A stretch of DNA of 64,000 nt, from the NCBI RefSeq assembly GCF_902506505.1, contig NZ_LR733406.1, positions 3,966,693 through 4,030,692 of the forward strand. The letters run 5' to 3'. The stretch comes from Pseudomonas sp. 8AS. Lineage in GTDB: Bacteria > Pseudomonadota > Gammaproteobacteria > Pseudomonadales > Pseudomonadaceae. The notes beneath the pieces were generated by a model. That model saw only the letters and a program-made list of their open reading frames with translations, did no database searches and was not told the DNA's origin. The translations under genes were made by a program, and so were the position numbers. Below are positions 23,948-32,737 of this stretch, piece after piece (within the stretch, counting starts at the first letter, position 1; every line of letters starts with the position of its first letter).

Positions 23948-25657
23948 ATGCCCCGCCTTCTCGCGCCACTGACCCTTGCCCTGCTGCTCGCCGCCTGCGG
24001 CGACGGCGAGCCGCTGCTGCCGCCCGACGCAGTACTGCCCGACGGCGGCCGCTACCGCGGCGAGGTGGTCGATGGCCTGCTGCAGGGCGAGGGGCGCATC
24101 GACTATGCCAACGGCAGCTGGTACGTCGGCAACTTCAAGGACGGCCAGAGCGATGGCCAGGGCGAATGGCAAGGGGCCGGCGGCGAACACTATCTCGGCC
24201 AGTTCCGCCAGGGCCTGTTCGATGGCCAGGGCACACTGACCTACAGCGACGGCAGCACCTACCGGGGCGGCTTCAGACAAGGCCGCCTGCATGGCGAAGG
24301 CCACCTGCAGCAAGGCGAGGTGAGCTACCGCGGCGAGTTCCGCGACGACCGCTACCATGGCCTGGGCAGCCTCGAATGGTCGGGCGGCAATCGCTACCAG
24401 GGCCGCTTCGTGCGCGGTGAACTGAATGGCCCCGGCACCCGCAGCGAGAACGGCAACCAGTACAGCGGCACCTTCGACAACGGCGTGCTGCATGGCCAGG
24501 GCAGCTACACGGGCGCCGAGGGCGAACACTACAGCGGCAGCTTCCATAACGACCTGTTCCACGGCAAGGGGCGCTTCCAGAACGCCGAGGGCGATGCCTG
24601 GCTGGGCAACTTCGTGGACGGCGCGCTGGAGGGCAAGGGCGAATTCAGTGGCGCCGATGGCCGCCACTACCTCGGCGAGTTCCGCCAGTGGCGCTTCCAC
24701 GGCCAGGGCGAGCTGACCCTGGCCGACGGTAGCGTCTACCGCGGCCAGTTCGCCAACAACGACTATGCCGGCGACGGCACCCTGGCGCTCACCGATGGCA
24801 GCCGGCGCAGCGGCACCTGGCAAGGCGGCCAGCTGATCCGCGACAGCCAAGGCGCAACCCAGCCCGACGCGCTGGAGCTGGGCCTGCTGGAACAGGGCCG
24901 CCTGCTCGACCAGGCCATCGCCGCCGTGCCCGCCTCGACCCCGGCCACCGAGCTGTACAGTCTGACCCTGGCCGGCGACGGCACGCAGAGCGTGTTCCTG
25001 CGCGAGGCCGACTACGTCAGCCGGCTGCTCGGCGAGCGCTTCAACGCCCGCGGCGGCATCCGCCTGAGCAACCACCGCGACCACCTGGCCGACCGCCCGC
25101 TGGCCACCCGCGAGAGCCTGACCCGCTCCGTGCGCGCCCTGGCCGAACGCAGCGGCCCGGAAGACCTGGTGTTCATCTACCTGACCAGCCACGGCTCGCC
25201 CGACCACCAGCTGCGCCTGGACCAGCCGCGCCTGCAGCTGGACGACTTGCCGGCCGCTGAACTGGCCACCCTGCTGCAGCCCCTGCGCGAACGGCACAAG
25301 GTGGTGGTGATTTCGGCCTGCTACTCCGGTGGCTTCATTGCGCCGCTCAAGGACGACAAGACCCTGGTGATGACGGCCGCCCGCGCCGACCGCGTATCGT
25401 TCGGCTGCGCCGAGGACAATGACTTCACCTACTTCGGCCGCGCCCTGTTCGCCGAGGCCTTCGCCGAGACCGACGACCTGCAGCGCGCCTTCGCGCTGGC
25501 CAAGGCAAAAGTCGCCGAGCGCGAGCAGGCCGAAGACTTCGAGCCCTCGGAACCGCAACTGTGGGCCCCGCCGGCCGTGCTCACCCACTGGAAGGCGATG
25601 CGCGCCAGCCAGGCCCGGCTGGCCCTGGAAAACGCCAGCGCAAATAAAGTGCAGTAA
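23948..25657 (+). CDS. MORN-repeat lipoprotein with C13/caspase-like peptidase domain
   Basis: A 569-residue exported lipoprotein (lipobox LAAC, Cys17). From about residue 36 there are eleven full MORN units of the form YxGxFxxGxxxGxG at a 23-residue pitch, plus a partial twelfth (to about residue 300). The C-terminal part (about 335-520) is a caspase-fold peptidase of the C13 (legumain) type: His415 in YLTSHGSPDH and Cys458 in VVISACYSGGF form the catalytic dyad. Bacterial C13 proteins are poorly studied. The MORN array may bind the membrane or act as a solenoid for substrate. A distant homologue (around PA4016 in PAO1, from memory) seems to share this gene order. Start chosen for the signal peptide. 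Confidence 0.85.
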   Translation: MPRLLAPLTLALLLAACGDGEPLLPPDAVLPDGGRYRGEVVDGLLQGEGRIDYANGSWYVGNFKDGQSDGQGEWQGAGGEHYLGQFRQGLFDGQGTLTYSDGSTYRGGFRQGRLHGEGHLQQGEVSYRGEFRDDRYHGLGSLEWSGGNRYQGRFVRGELNGPGTRSENGNQYSGTFDNGVLHGQGSYTGAEGEHYSGSFHNDLFHGKGRFQNAEGDAWLGNFVDGALEGKGEFSGADGRHYLGEFRQWRFHGQGELTLADGSVYRGQFANNDYAGDGTLALTDGSRRSGTWQGGQLIRDSQGATQPDALELGLLEQGRLLDQAIAAVPASTPATELYSLTLAGDGTQSVFLREADYVSRLLGERFNARGGIRLSNHRDHLADRPLATRESLTRSVRALAERSGPEDLVFIYLTSHGSPDHQLRLDQPRLQLDDLPAAELATLLQPLRERHKVVVISACYSGGFIAPLKDDKTLVMTAARADRVSFGCAEDNDFTYFGRALFAEAFAETDDLQRAFALAKAKVAEREQAEDFEPSEPQLWAPPAVLTHWKAMRASQARLALENASANKVQ

Positions 25658-25725
25658 AGCGGCATAGCACGCACACCGGCATGAGCAAAAACTTCTAAGC
25701 TGGCAGTATCAGCGGAGTAATCAGC

Positions 25726-26367
25726 ATGTACCTGACGCCCCAGCACATCCTGCTCGCCGGAGCCACCGGCCTCACCGGCGAGCACCTGCTCGACCGCCTG
25801 CTCAGCGAGCCGACCATCTGCCGCGTGCTGGCGCCCAGCCGCCGCCCGCTGGCCGAACACCCACACCTGGACAACCCGGTGGGCGAGCTGCCCGAGCTGC
25901 TGCCGCAGTTGCAGGGCCGGGTCGATGCGGCCTTCTGCTGCCTGGGCAGCACCATCAAGCAGGCCGGCTCGCAGGAGGCCTTCCGCGCCGTCGACCACGA
26001 CCTGGTCGTCGCCTTCGCCCGGCGCTCCCGCGAACTCGGCGCGCGCCATCTGCTGGTGATCAGCGCCCTGGGCGCCGACGCCGGCTCCACGGTGTTCTAC
26101 AACCGGATCAAGGGCGAAATGGAACAGGCGCTGATTGCCCAGGACTGGCCGCAACTGACCATTGCCCGGCCGTCGCTGCTGCTCGGCACCCGCGCCGAGT
26201 TCCGTCTCGGCGAACAGCTGGCCGCGCCCTTCCTGCGCTGGCTGCCCGGCAAGTACCGCGGCATCGAGGCCGCCGTGCTGGCCCGCGCGCTGTGGCGCCT
26301 GGCCCTGGAAGAAGGCCGCGGCGTACGCATCGTCGAATCCGACGAGCTGCGCCGGCTCGGCCGCTAG
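25726..26367 (+). CDS. NAD(P)-binding Rossmann-fold oxidoreductase
   Basis: A 213-residue short atypical SDR/NmrA-like protein. The dinucleotide-binding GATGLTGEHLLDRLL is at 13-27, followed by CCLGSTIKQAG and a YNRIKGEMEQAL segment carrying the SDR Tyr-x3-Lys pattern. ISALGAD precedes it. The length fits the uncharacterised family of small NAD-dependent epimerase-like proteins (HTATIP2/YwnB-like). CGGAG lies 8 bp before the ATG. Substrate unknown. Confidence 0.85.
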   Translation: MYLTPQHILLAGATGLTGEHLLDRLLSEPTICRVLAPSRRPLAEHPHLDNPVGELPELLPQLQGRVDAAFCCLGSTIKQAGSQEAFRAVDHDLVVAFARRSRELGARHLLVISALGADAGSTVFYNRIKGEMEQALIAQDWPQLTIARPSLLLGTRAEFRLGEQLAAPFLRWLPGKYRGIEAAVLARALWRLALEEGRGVRIVESDELRRLGR

Positions 26368-26525
26368 CGCAGCCGCGCGCACGCGGCCGCCAGTCCGTCG
26401 CGCTGTTCACACCCCGCCCGGCGCTTTAAACTCGGCCTCCCCGGCAGGTCCGCGGCTCGCTGCCGCGACCTGCCCGCCGTGGCGCACGCGCCACAGCCCA
26501 CCCACTGCCAGACACCGGAGAACAC

Positions 26526-27707
<1,182 letters not shown>

Positions 27708-27717
27708 CAAGAAGATC

Positions 27718-27740
27718 GACGCGGGCGCAAGGCCCGCGTC
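27718..27740. terminator. Bidirectional terminator after the thiolase gene
   Basis: A 9-bp perfect stem gacgcgggc/gcccgcgtc with a 5-base loop and flanking gttt lies between the convergent thiolase and YceK-like genes. Confidence 0.82.
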
Positions 27741-27743
27741 GTT

Positions 27744-28040
27744 TCAGTTGCCGCCCGTGACGCTGAGCCCGATACCCAGCTCGGCGGCCACGGCCAGCGG
27801 CAACAGCAGGGTGTCCAGCAGGGCACTGAACGGCAGGTCGACTCCCGCATAGGTCGGCGCCTCGGCGCCGAAACGATCCAGCGGGCAGCAGCCGCCGTGC
27901 AGCACATACCAGTCCAGCCGCGTGCCGGCATAGATGATCGGCGCCCCCGGCTTGGCCGCATCCAGGGTGCGCACGCTGGCGCAGCCGGGCAGCAGCCCGA
28001 CCAGCAACAGCGCCAGGCCCAGGCCGGCCGCTTTAGTCAT
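27744..28040 (-). CDS. YceK/YidQ family lipoprotein
   Basis: A 98-residue lipoprotein (signal peptide, lipobox LLPG|C at Cys20) of the DUF1375 family: CASVRTL, PIIYAGTRLDWYVL and DLPFSALLDTLLLPLAVAAE are typical. Function unknown. It overlaps the end of ubiX by 8 bp and so is co-translated with it. Confidence 0.87.
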   Translation of the reverse strand: MTKAAGLGLALLLVGLLPGCASVRTLDAAKPGAPIIYAGTRLDWYVLHGGCCPLDRFGAEAPTYAGVDLPFSALLDTLLLPLAVAAELGIGLSVTGGN

Positions 28041-28662
28041 CGCTGCCCAGATGGTGCTCGCCCCAGCGCGGCAGCATGTCCTGGGGAATGTTCAGCAGGT
28101 TGAGGATGCGCGCGACGACGAAGTCGACCAGGTCGTCGACAGTCTGCGGCTGGTGATAGAAACCGGGCGAGGCCGGCAGGATCACCACGCCGAGGTTGGA
28201 CAGCTTGAGCATGTTCTCCAGATGGATGCTGGAGTACGGCGCCTCGCGCGGCACCAGGATCAGCTGGCGACGCTCCTTCAGCGCCACGTCGGCGGCGCGC
28301 TCGATCAGGTTGTTGCAGGCGCCCGTGGCGATGGCCGACAGGGTGCCGGTGCTGCACGGCACCACCACCATGGCCGCCGGCGCGCCGGAACCGGAAGCCA
28401 CCGGGGCCATCCAGTCCTCCTTGCCGTACACGCGGATCTGCCCCGGCGCGGCGCCGGTGTATTCGCTGAGGAACGCCTGCATCGCCTGGGGCTTGGCCGG
28501 CAGGGTCACGTCGGTCTCGGTGGCCATCACCAGCTGCGCGGCCTTGGAAATCAGGAAGTGCACCTCGCGCTCTTCCTGCACCAGGCAGTCGAGCAGGCGC
28601 AGGCCGTACTGGGCGCCGGAAGCGCCGGTCATGGCCAGGGTGATGCGTTCAGGGCCGCTCAT
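28033..28662 (-). CDS. ubiX: Flavin prenyltransferase UbiX
   Basis: A 209-residue enzyme making prenylated FMN, the cofactor of UbiD decarboxylases in ubiquinone synthesis. It shows the FMN-binding TLAMTGASGAQYGLRLL, VVVPCSTGTLSAIATG and VPREAPYSSIHLENML motifs. Complete. It lies downstream of mpl with a REP-like repeat between. Confidence 0.95.
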   Translation of the reverse strand: MSGPERITLAMTGASGAQYGLRLLDCLVQEEREVHFLISKAAQLVMATETDVTLPAKPQAMQAFLSEYTGAAPGQIRVYGKEDWMAPVASGSGAPAAMVVVPCSTGTLSAIATGACNNLIERAADVALKERRQLILVPREAPYSSIHLENMLKLSNLGVVILPASPGFYHQPQTVDDLVDFVVARILNLLNIPQDMLPRWGEHHLGSDD

Positions 28663-28672
28663 GGGCGAACTC

Positions 28673-28724
28673 CGTAGGGCGGGCGGAACCCGCCAATCAA
28701 TTGCCTACGCGGGATTCACCCGCC
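28673..28724. repeat. REP doublet between ubiX and mpl
   Basis: Two small hairpins, GCGGG-cggaa-CCCGC (28679-28693) and GCGGG-attca-CCCGC (28709-28723), with the inverted flanks CGTAGG (28673-28678) and CCTACG (28704-28709). This is the layout of a REP pair. The last sense codons (Gly-Gly) and TGA stop of mpl (28716-28718) lie inside the second hairpin. Confidence 0.72.
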
Positions 28725-30074
28725 CGACTTCAAAGCTTCCGCCAGTTTGCCATGCAAGCCGCCAAAGCCACCGTTGCTCATCACCACCACCTGGGTACCC
28801 GGCGCGGCGTGGGCCTTGACCCCGGCGATGATCGCCTCCAGCGAGTCGCAGACCTCGGTCGGCACGCTGGACGAGGCTACCGTGGCCGCCAGATCCCAAC
28901 CCAGGTTGGCCGGCGCGTACCAGTAGACCCGGTCGGCCTGCACCACGGACGCCGGCAGGCCGTCGCGATGGGCGCCGAGCTTCATCGAGTTGGAGCGCGG
29001 CTCGATCACCGCGATCAGCGGCGCATCGCCTATCTGCTTGCGCAGGCCGTCGAGGGTGGTGGCGATGGCGGTCGGATGGTGGGCGAAGTCGTCGTAGATA
29101 GTCACGCCCTTGACCTCGGCGACCTTCTCCATGCGCCGCTTGACGCTCCTGAAGCCGGACAGGCCGGCGATGCCCAGTTCCGGCACCACGCCGACATGCC
29201 GCGCCGCGGCCAGGGTGGCCAGGGCGTTGGCGACGTTGTGCTGGCCGGTCAGCGACCACTCGACCACGCCCATCAGGGCCTCGTCGAACCACACCTCGAA
29301 GCGCGAGCCGTCGGCGCTGAGCAGCCTGGCCTGCCACTGGCCGCCAGTGCCTGTGGTCTGCACCGGGGTCCAGCAGCCCATGCCGATGACCCGCTGCAGC
29401 GCCTGTTCGCTGGCCGGATGGATGATCAGCCCCTCGCCCGGCACGGTGCGCACCAGGTGGTGGAACTGCCGCTCGATGGCCGCCAGGTCGGGGAAGATGT
29501 CCGCGTGGTCGAATTCCAGGTTGTTGAGGATCGCCGTGCGCGGGCGGTAGTGGACGAACTTGCTGCGCTTGTCGAAGAAGGCGCTGTCGTACTCGTCGGC
29601 CTCGACCACGAAGAACGGCGTGCCGCCCAGGCGCGCCGACACCCCGAAGTTCTGCGGCACGCCGCCGATCAAGAAGCCCGGGCTCATGCCGGCATGCTCC
29701 AGCACCCAGGCCAGCATGCTGCTGGTGGTGGTCTTGCCGTGGGTGCCGGCGGCAGCCAGCACCCAGCGGCCCTGCAGCACATGGTCGGCCAGCCACTGCG
29801 GGCCGGACACATAGGGCAGGCCCTGGTTGAGCACATACTCCACCGCCGGGTTGCCGCGGCTCAGGGCGTTGCCAACCACCACCAGGTCCGGCGCCGGCTG
29901 CAGGTGGGCCGGCTCATAGCCCTGCAGCAGCTCGATGCCCTGGGCTTCGAGCTGGGTGCTCATCGGCGGGTAGACGTTGGCATCGGAACCGGTGACGCGA
30001 TGGCCCAGTTCCTTGGCCAGAACCGCCAGGGAGCCCATGAAAGTGCCGCAGATACCGAGAATGTGAATGTGCAT
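28716..30074 (-). CDS. mpl: UDP-N-acetylmuramate:L-alanyl-gamma-D-glutamyl-meso-diaminopimelate ligase
   Basis: A 452-residue Mur-ligase family enzyme that reattaches recycled tripeptide to UDP-MurNAc, linking AmpD products to new wall synthesis. MHIHILGICGTFMGSLA opens the protein, the ATP loop AGTHGKTTTSSM is at 109-120, and NNLEFDHADIF and YDDFAHHPTAI are the substrate-side motifs. The ATG at 30074 was set by this conserved start. Final residues SGG-stop lie in a repeat element. Confidence 0.95.
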   Translation of the reverse strand: MHIHILGICGTFMGSLAVLAKELGHRVTGSDANVYPPMSTQLEAQGIELLQGYEPAHLQPAPDLVVVGNALSRGNPAVEYVLNQGLPYVSGPQWLADHVLQGRWVLAAAGTHGKTTTSSMLAWVLEHAGMSPGFLIGGVPQNFGVSARLGGTPFFVVEADEYDSAFFDKRSKFVHYRPRTAILNNLEFDHADIFPDLAAIERQFHHLVRTVPGEGLIIHPASEQALQRVIGMGCWTPVQTTGTGGQWQARLLSADGSRFEVWFDEALMGVVEWSLTGQHNVANALATLAAARHVGVVPELGIAGLSGFRSVKRRMEKVAEVKGVTIYDDFAHHPTAIATTLDGLRKQIGDAPLIAVIEPRSNSMKLGAHRDGLPASVVQADRVYWYAPANLGWDLAATVASSSVPTEVCDSLEAIIAGVKAHAAPGTQVVVMSNGGFGGLHGKLAEALKSGG

Positions 30075-30419
30075 CGATGACCTCGAAAAACGGGCCGCGC
30101 CAGCCCGGAAAAATCTCGCGCAGGTTAGCACAGCGGCTCTGCCGCTGACCCGGGCAGTCATAGACCCGCGGCAGGCGAAATGATCCCGCGCCCCCGGATA
30201 AAACTGCCGAGTCCGCACAACTCAATATGGGCCAGGCGCCCGGCACCAGGCAAAAACCAGGAGCGCCGCCGGCGACACGATCAGCGCCTGATCGACGCAG
30301 ATGAAATCAAACGCTTGCTTGGATTGCGCTTTCCAGTCGCATTAGGCAGGATCAAGCCTGACCACTGGCACAGCATCTGCATTGCCAGCCACGCCACTCC
30401 ATAACCGCCGAGGCCCGCT
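30075..30419. other. 345-bp intergenic region
   Basis: No convincing gene is seen. It contains the mpl promoter (leftward) and the promoter of the GNAT gene (rightward). Short frames exist on both strands but none has a ribosome-binding site together with recognisable protein features. Weak dyads (cgggc/gcccg around 30091-30107) are present. Confidence 0.4.
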
Positions 30420-30875
30420 ATGCGCATCGTCCAAGCCACCCTGGAGCATCTGGACCTGCTGACCCCGCTGTTCATCAAGTACCGTGAGTTCTATGGCGAG
30501 CTGCCGCTGCCCGACTCGTCGCGCAAGTTCCTGGAGAACCGCCTCAAGCGCAAGGAATCGGTGATCTACCTGGCCCTGGCCGACGACGAGGACAAGGCGC
30601 TCGGCTACTGCCAGCTATTCCCCAGCTTCTCCTCGCTGTCGCTCAAGCGCGTGTGGATCCTCAACGACATCTTCGTCGCCGAGGACGCGCGGCGCATGCT
30701 GGTCGCCGACCGCCTGCTGCAGACCGCCAAGCAGATGGCCAAGAGCACCAATGCGGTGCGCATGCGCGTGGCCTCCAGTGTCAACTTCGAGACCGCGCAC
30801 AAGACCTACGAATCGATCGGTTTCCGCGAGGACACCGAATTCAAGAACTTCGTCCTGCCCCTCGACCAGGACTGA
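30420..30875 (+). CDS. GNAT family N-acetyltransferase
   Basis: A 151-residue single GNAT domain. LNDIFVAEDARRMLVADRLLQTA matches the acetyl-CoA-binding region (the usual R/Q-x-x-G-x-G/A loop is degenerate: ARRMLVA), and the C-terminal NFETAHKTYESIGFREDTEF is the typical beta-5/alpha-4 GNAT ending. Substrate unknown. It stands alone after the 345-bp gap. Confidence 0.88.
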   Translation: MRIVQATLEHLDLLTPLFIKYREFYGELPLPDSSRKFLENRLKRKESVIYLALADDEDKALGYCQLFPSFSSLSLKRVWILNDIFVAEDARRMLVADRLLQTAKQMAKSTNAVRMRVASSVNFETAHKTYESIGFREDTEFKNFVLPLDQD

Positions 30876-30967
30876 GCCCCACCGCCCGGCCCGCGACGGC
30901 GTACCCCCGGTGCGCCGGCGCCTGCCCCTGCGCCAACCTGGCGCGCCCCGCCGCCGCTTCCTGCCCG

Positions 30968-30973
30968 TATAAT
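30968..30973 (+). promoter_or_regulatory. Perfect -10 hexamer TATAAT upstream of the 52-aa gene and mtfA
   Basis: A consensus TATAAT lies 31 bp before the small gene. No good -35 is found 16-18 bp upstream (GC-rich), so it may need an activator or be an extended/weak promoter. Confidence 0.5.
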
Positions 30974-31003
30974 CGCCGGCTTTCAGCGCACGCCCGTGAG
31001 CCC

Positions 31004-31162
31004 ATGGAATTCAACCCGATCGACCCGTTACTGCGCCTCGATGCCGATCTGGAGTCGCCGGCCAACCCATGCAGCACCCGGATCTACGCCTTTCTGCTCG
31101 GGGTCGGCAGCCCGTGCGCCCTGGGCTACTGCTACCGGCACAGCAGCCGGCACGCGGTCTGA
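31004..31162 (+). CDS. Small Cys/His-containing protein upstream of mtfA
   Basis: A 52-residue predicted protein starting MEFNPIDPLL, with Cys23, Cys38 and Cys43 and a C-terminal YRHSSRH (His46, His50). There is no signal peptide. The stop lies two bases before the mtfA ATG, and a TATAAT lies 31 bp upstream of its start, which supports real expression as a leader gene of mtfA. The Cys/His pattern could bind metal, which would be interesting beside a zinc peptidase, but I do not recognise the family. Confidence 0.55.
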   Translation: MEFNPIDPLLRLDADLESPANPCSTRIYAFLLGVGSPCALGYCYRHSSRHAV

Positions 31163-31164
31163 GC

Positions 31165-31983
31165 ATGGGCCTGCTGCATCGCTGGTGGCGCCAGCGCCTG
31201 CTGCGCCGCCACCCGCTCGCCGACGGCGACTGGCAGGCCGTGCTGCGGCAGCTGCCGCTGCTCGACGGCCTCGACCCGCAGGAACTGCAACGCCTGCGCG
31301 AACGCTGCGTGCTGTTCCTGCATGACAAGCACCTCACCGCCCTGCCCGGCGTCGACCTCGACCCGCACGGACGCCTGCTGCTCGCCGCCCAGGCCCAGCT
31401 GCCGCTGCTGCACCTGGCCGAACTCGACTGGTACCAGGGTTTCCACGAAATCGTCCTGTACCCCGACGACTTCGTCAGCCCGCAGCGCCACCGCGACGCC
31501 AGTGGCGTGGTTCACGAATGGGAGGCCGAACACAGCGGCGAAGCCTGGCACCGCGGCCCGGTGATCCTGGCCTGGCCCGGGGTGCAGGCCAGCGGCGGCT
31601 GGGACGGCTACAACCTGGTGATCCACGAGCTGGCGCACAAGCTGGACATGCTCAACGGCGACGCCAACGGCCTGCCGCCGCTGCACAGCCAGATGCGCAT
31701 CGAGGACTGGGCCACCGCCATGCAGGACGCCTACGCGCGGATGAACGCCATTCTCGACGCCAACCCGCACGCCGAAACGGCCATCGACCCCTATGCCGCG
31801 GAAAACCCGGCGGAGTTCTTCGCCGTCACCAGCGAATACTTCTTCAGTGCCCCGGATCTGCTGGCAGCCGCCTTCCCCGCCGTCTACGCCCAGCTCCGCG
31901 CCTTCTACCGCCAGGACCCGCTGCAACGCCTGCAGCGCCTGCAAGCAGAACATCCGGATTACCGGGACACGACCAAAGGCTGA
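31165..31983 (+). CDS. mtfA: MtfA-type zinc metallopeptidase
   Basis: A 272-residue cytosolic peptidase of the MtfA family, related to the anthrax lethal-factor fold. The zinc motif His154-Glu-Leu-Ala-His158 is in NLVIHELAHKLDMLNG, and a downstream ENPAEFFAVTSEYFF supplies the third ligand region. In E. coli MtfA inactivates the Mlc repressor and has aminopeptidase activity. The ATG follows the small upstream gene after two bases. Confidence 0.92.
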   Translation: MGLLHRWWRQRLLRRHPLADGDWQAVLRQLPLLDGLDPQELQRLRERCVLFLHDKHLTALPGVDLDPHGRLLLAAQAQLPLLHLAELDWYQGFHEIVLYPDDFVSPQRHRDASGVVHEWEAEHSGEAWHRGPVILAWPGVQASGGWDGYNLVIHELAHKLDMLNGDANGLPPLHSQMRIEDWATAMQDAYARMNAILDANPHAETAIDPYAAENPAEFFAVTSEYFFSAPDLLAAAFPAVYAQLRAFYRQDPLQRLQRLQAEHPDYRDTTKG

Positions 31984-32017
31984 GCAGGAGGGCGTAGTAA
32001 CGCCCGCCGAATGTGCC

Positions 32018-32023
32018 TATAAT
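32018..32023 (+). promoter_or_regulatory. Perfect -10 hexamer of the ppa promoter
   Basis: TATAAT lies 37 bp upstream of the ppa ATG in the 77-bp gap after mtfA. The -35 region (TAGTAA at 17-bp spacing) is poor; a short dyad gggcg/cgccc just upstream may terminate mtfA transcription. Confidence 0.6.
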
Positions 32024-32060
32024 CCGCCCACTTTTTTGGCCCAACCCTGGGGTGTCCACC

Positions 32061-32588
32061 ATGAGCTACAGCAAAGTCCCGGCCGGCAAAGACGTGCCGA
32101 ACGACATCTACGTCGCCATCGAGATTCCGGCCAACCACGCGCCGATCAAATACGAAATCGATCACGACACCGACTGCCTGTTCGTCGATCGCTTCATGGC
32201 GACCCCGATGTTCTACCCGGCCAACTACGGCTTCATCCCGCACACCCTGGCCGACGACGGCGACCCCCTCGACGTGCTGGTCGTGACCCCGTATCCGGTC
32301 GCCCCGGGCTCGGTCATCCGCTGCCGTCCGGTGGGCGTACTGAACATGACCGACGAAGCCGGCGGCGACGCCAAGCTGATCGCCGTGCCGCATGACAAGC
32401 TGAGCCAGCTGTACGTCGACATCAAGGAATACACCGACCTGCCGGCCCTGCTGCTGGAGCAGATCAAGCACTTCTTCGAGAACTACAAGGATCTCGAGAA
32501 GGGCAAGTGGGTCAAGGTCGAAGGCTGGGGCAATGCCGACGCGGCCCGCGAAGCAATTCTGAAGGCGGTTGCGGCTTACCAAAAATAA
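32061..32588 (+). CDS. ppa: Inorganic pyrophosphatase
   Basis: A 175-residue type I soluble pyrophosphatase. The metal-binding DDGDPLDVLV is at 65-74, and Asp98 and Asp103 lie in LNMTDEAGGDAKL; the N-terminal PANHAPIKYEID and YPANYGFIP are canonical. It hydrolyses the PPi released by biosynthetic reactions. It has its own promoter and a strong terminator. Confidence 0.97.
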   Translation: MSYSKVPAGKDVPNDIYVAIEIPANHAPIKYEIDHDTDCLFVDRFMATPMFYPANYGFIPHTLADDGDPLDVLVVTPYPVAPGSVIRCRPVGVLNMTDEAGGDAKLIAVPHDKLSQLYVDIKEYTDLPALLLEQIKHFFENYKDLEKGKWVKVEGWGNADAAREAILKAVAAYQK

Positions 32589-32604
32589 GCCAAACCCACC
32601 CCCG

Positions 32605-32629
32605 AAAGGCCGGCCACAAGCCGGCCTTT
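32605..32629 (+). terminator. Rho-independent terminator of ppa
   Basis: A 10-bp stem aaaggccggc/gccggccttt with a 5-base loop, followed by TTTTATT, directly after ppa. Confidence 0.92.
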
Positions 32630-32737
32630 TTATTGTCTGCAGAAATCCCCCGCTCCACGCCCCGGGCAATGCAACACCCGCTCACGCCCAGAACCAATCA
32701 CGGCAGAAGCGGCCACCCCACATTGGCCGTCCGGTCT

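Noticed and set aside
24053..24850. Tandem DNA repeat or CRISPR-like array at about 69-bp spacing
   Set aside because: The periodicity comes from the MORN repeats of one continuous protein; the DNA copies are diverged and there are no spacers.
30180..30404. 74-codon frame in the mpl-GNAT gap
   Set aside because: No ribosome-binding site, no recognisable protein feature and overlap with the expected mpl promoter region.
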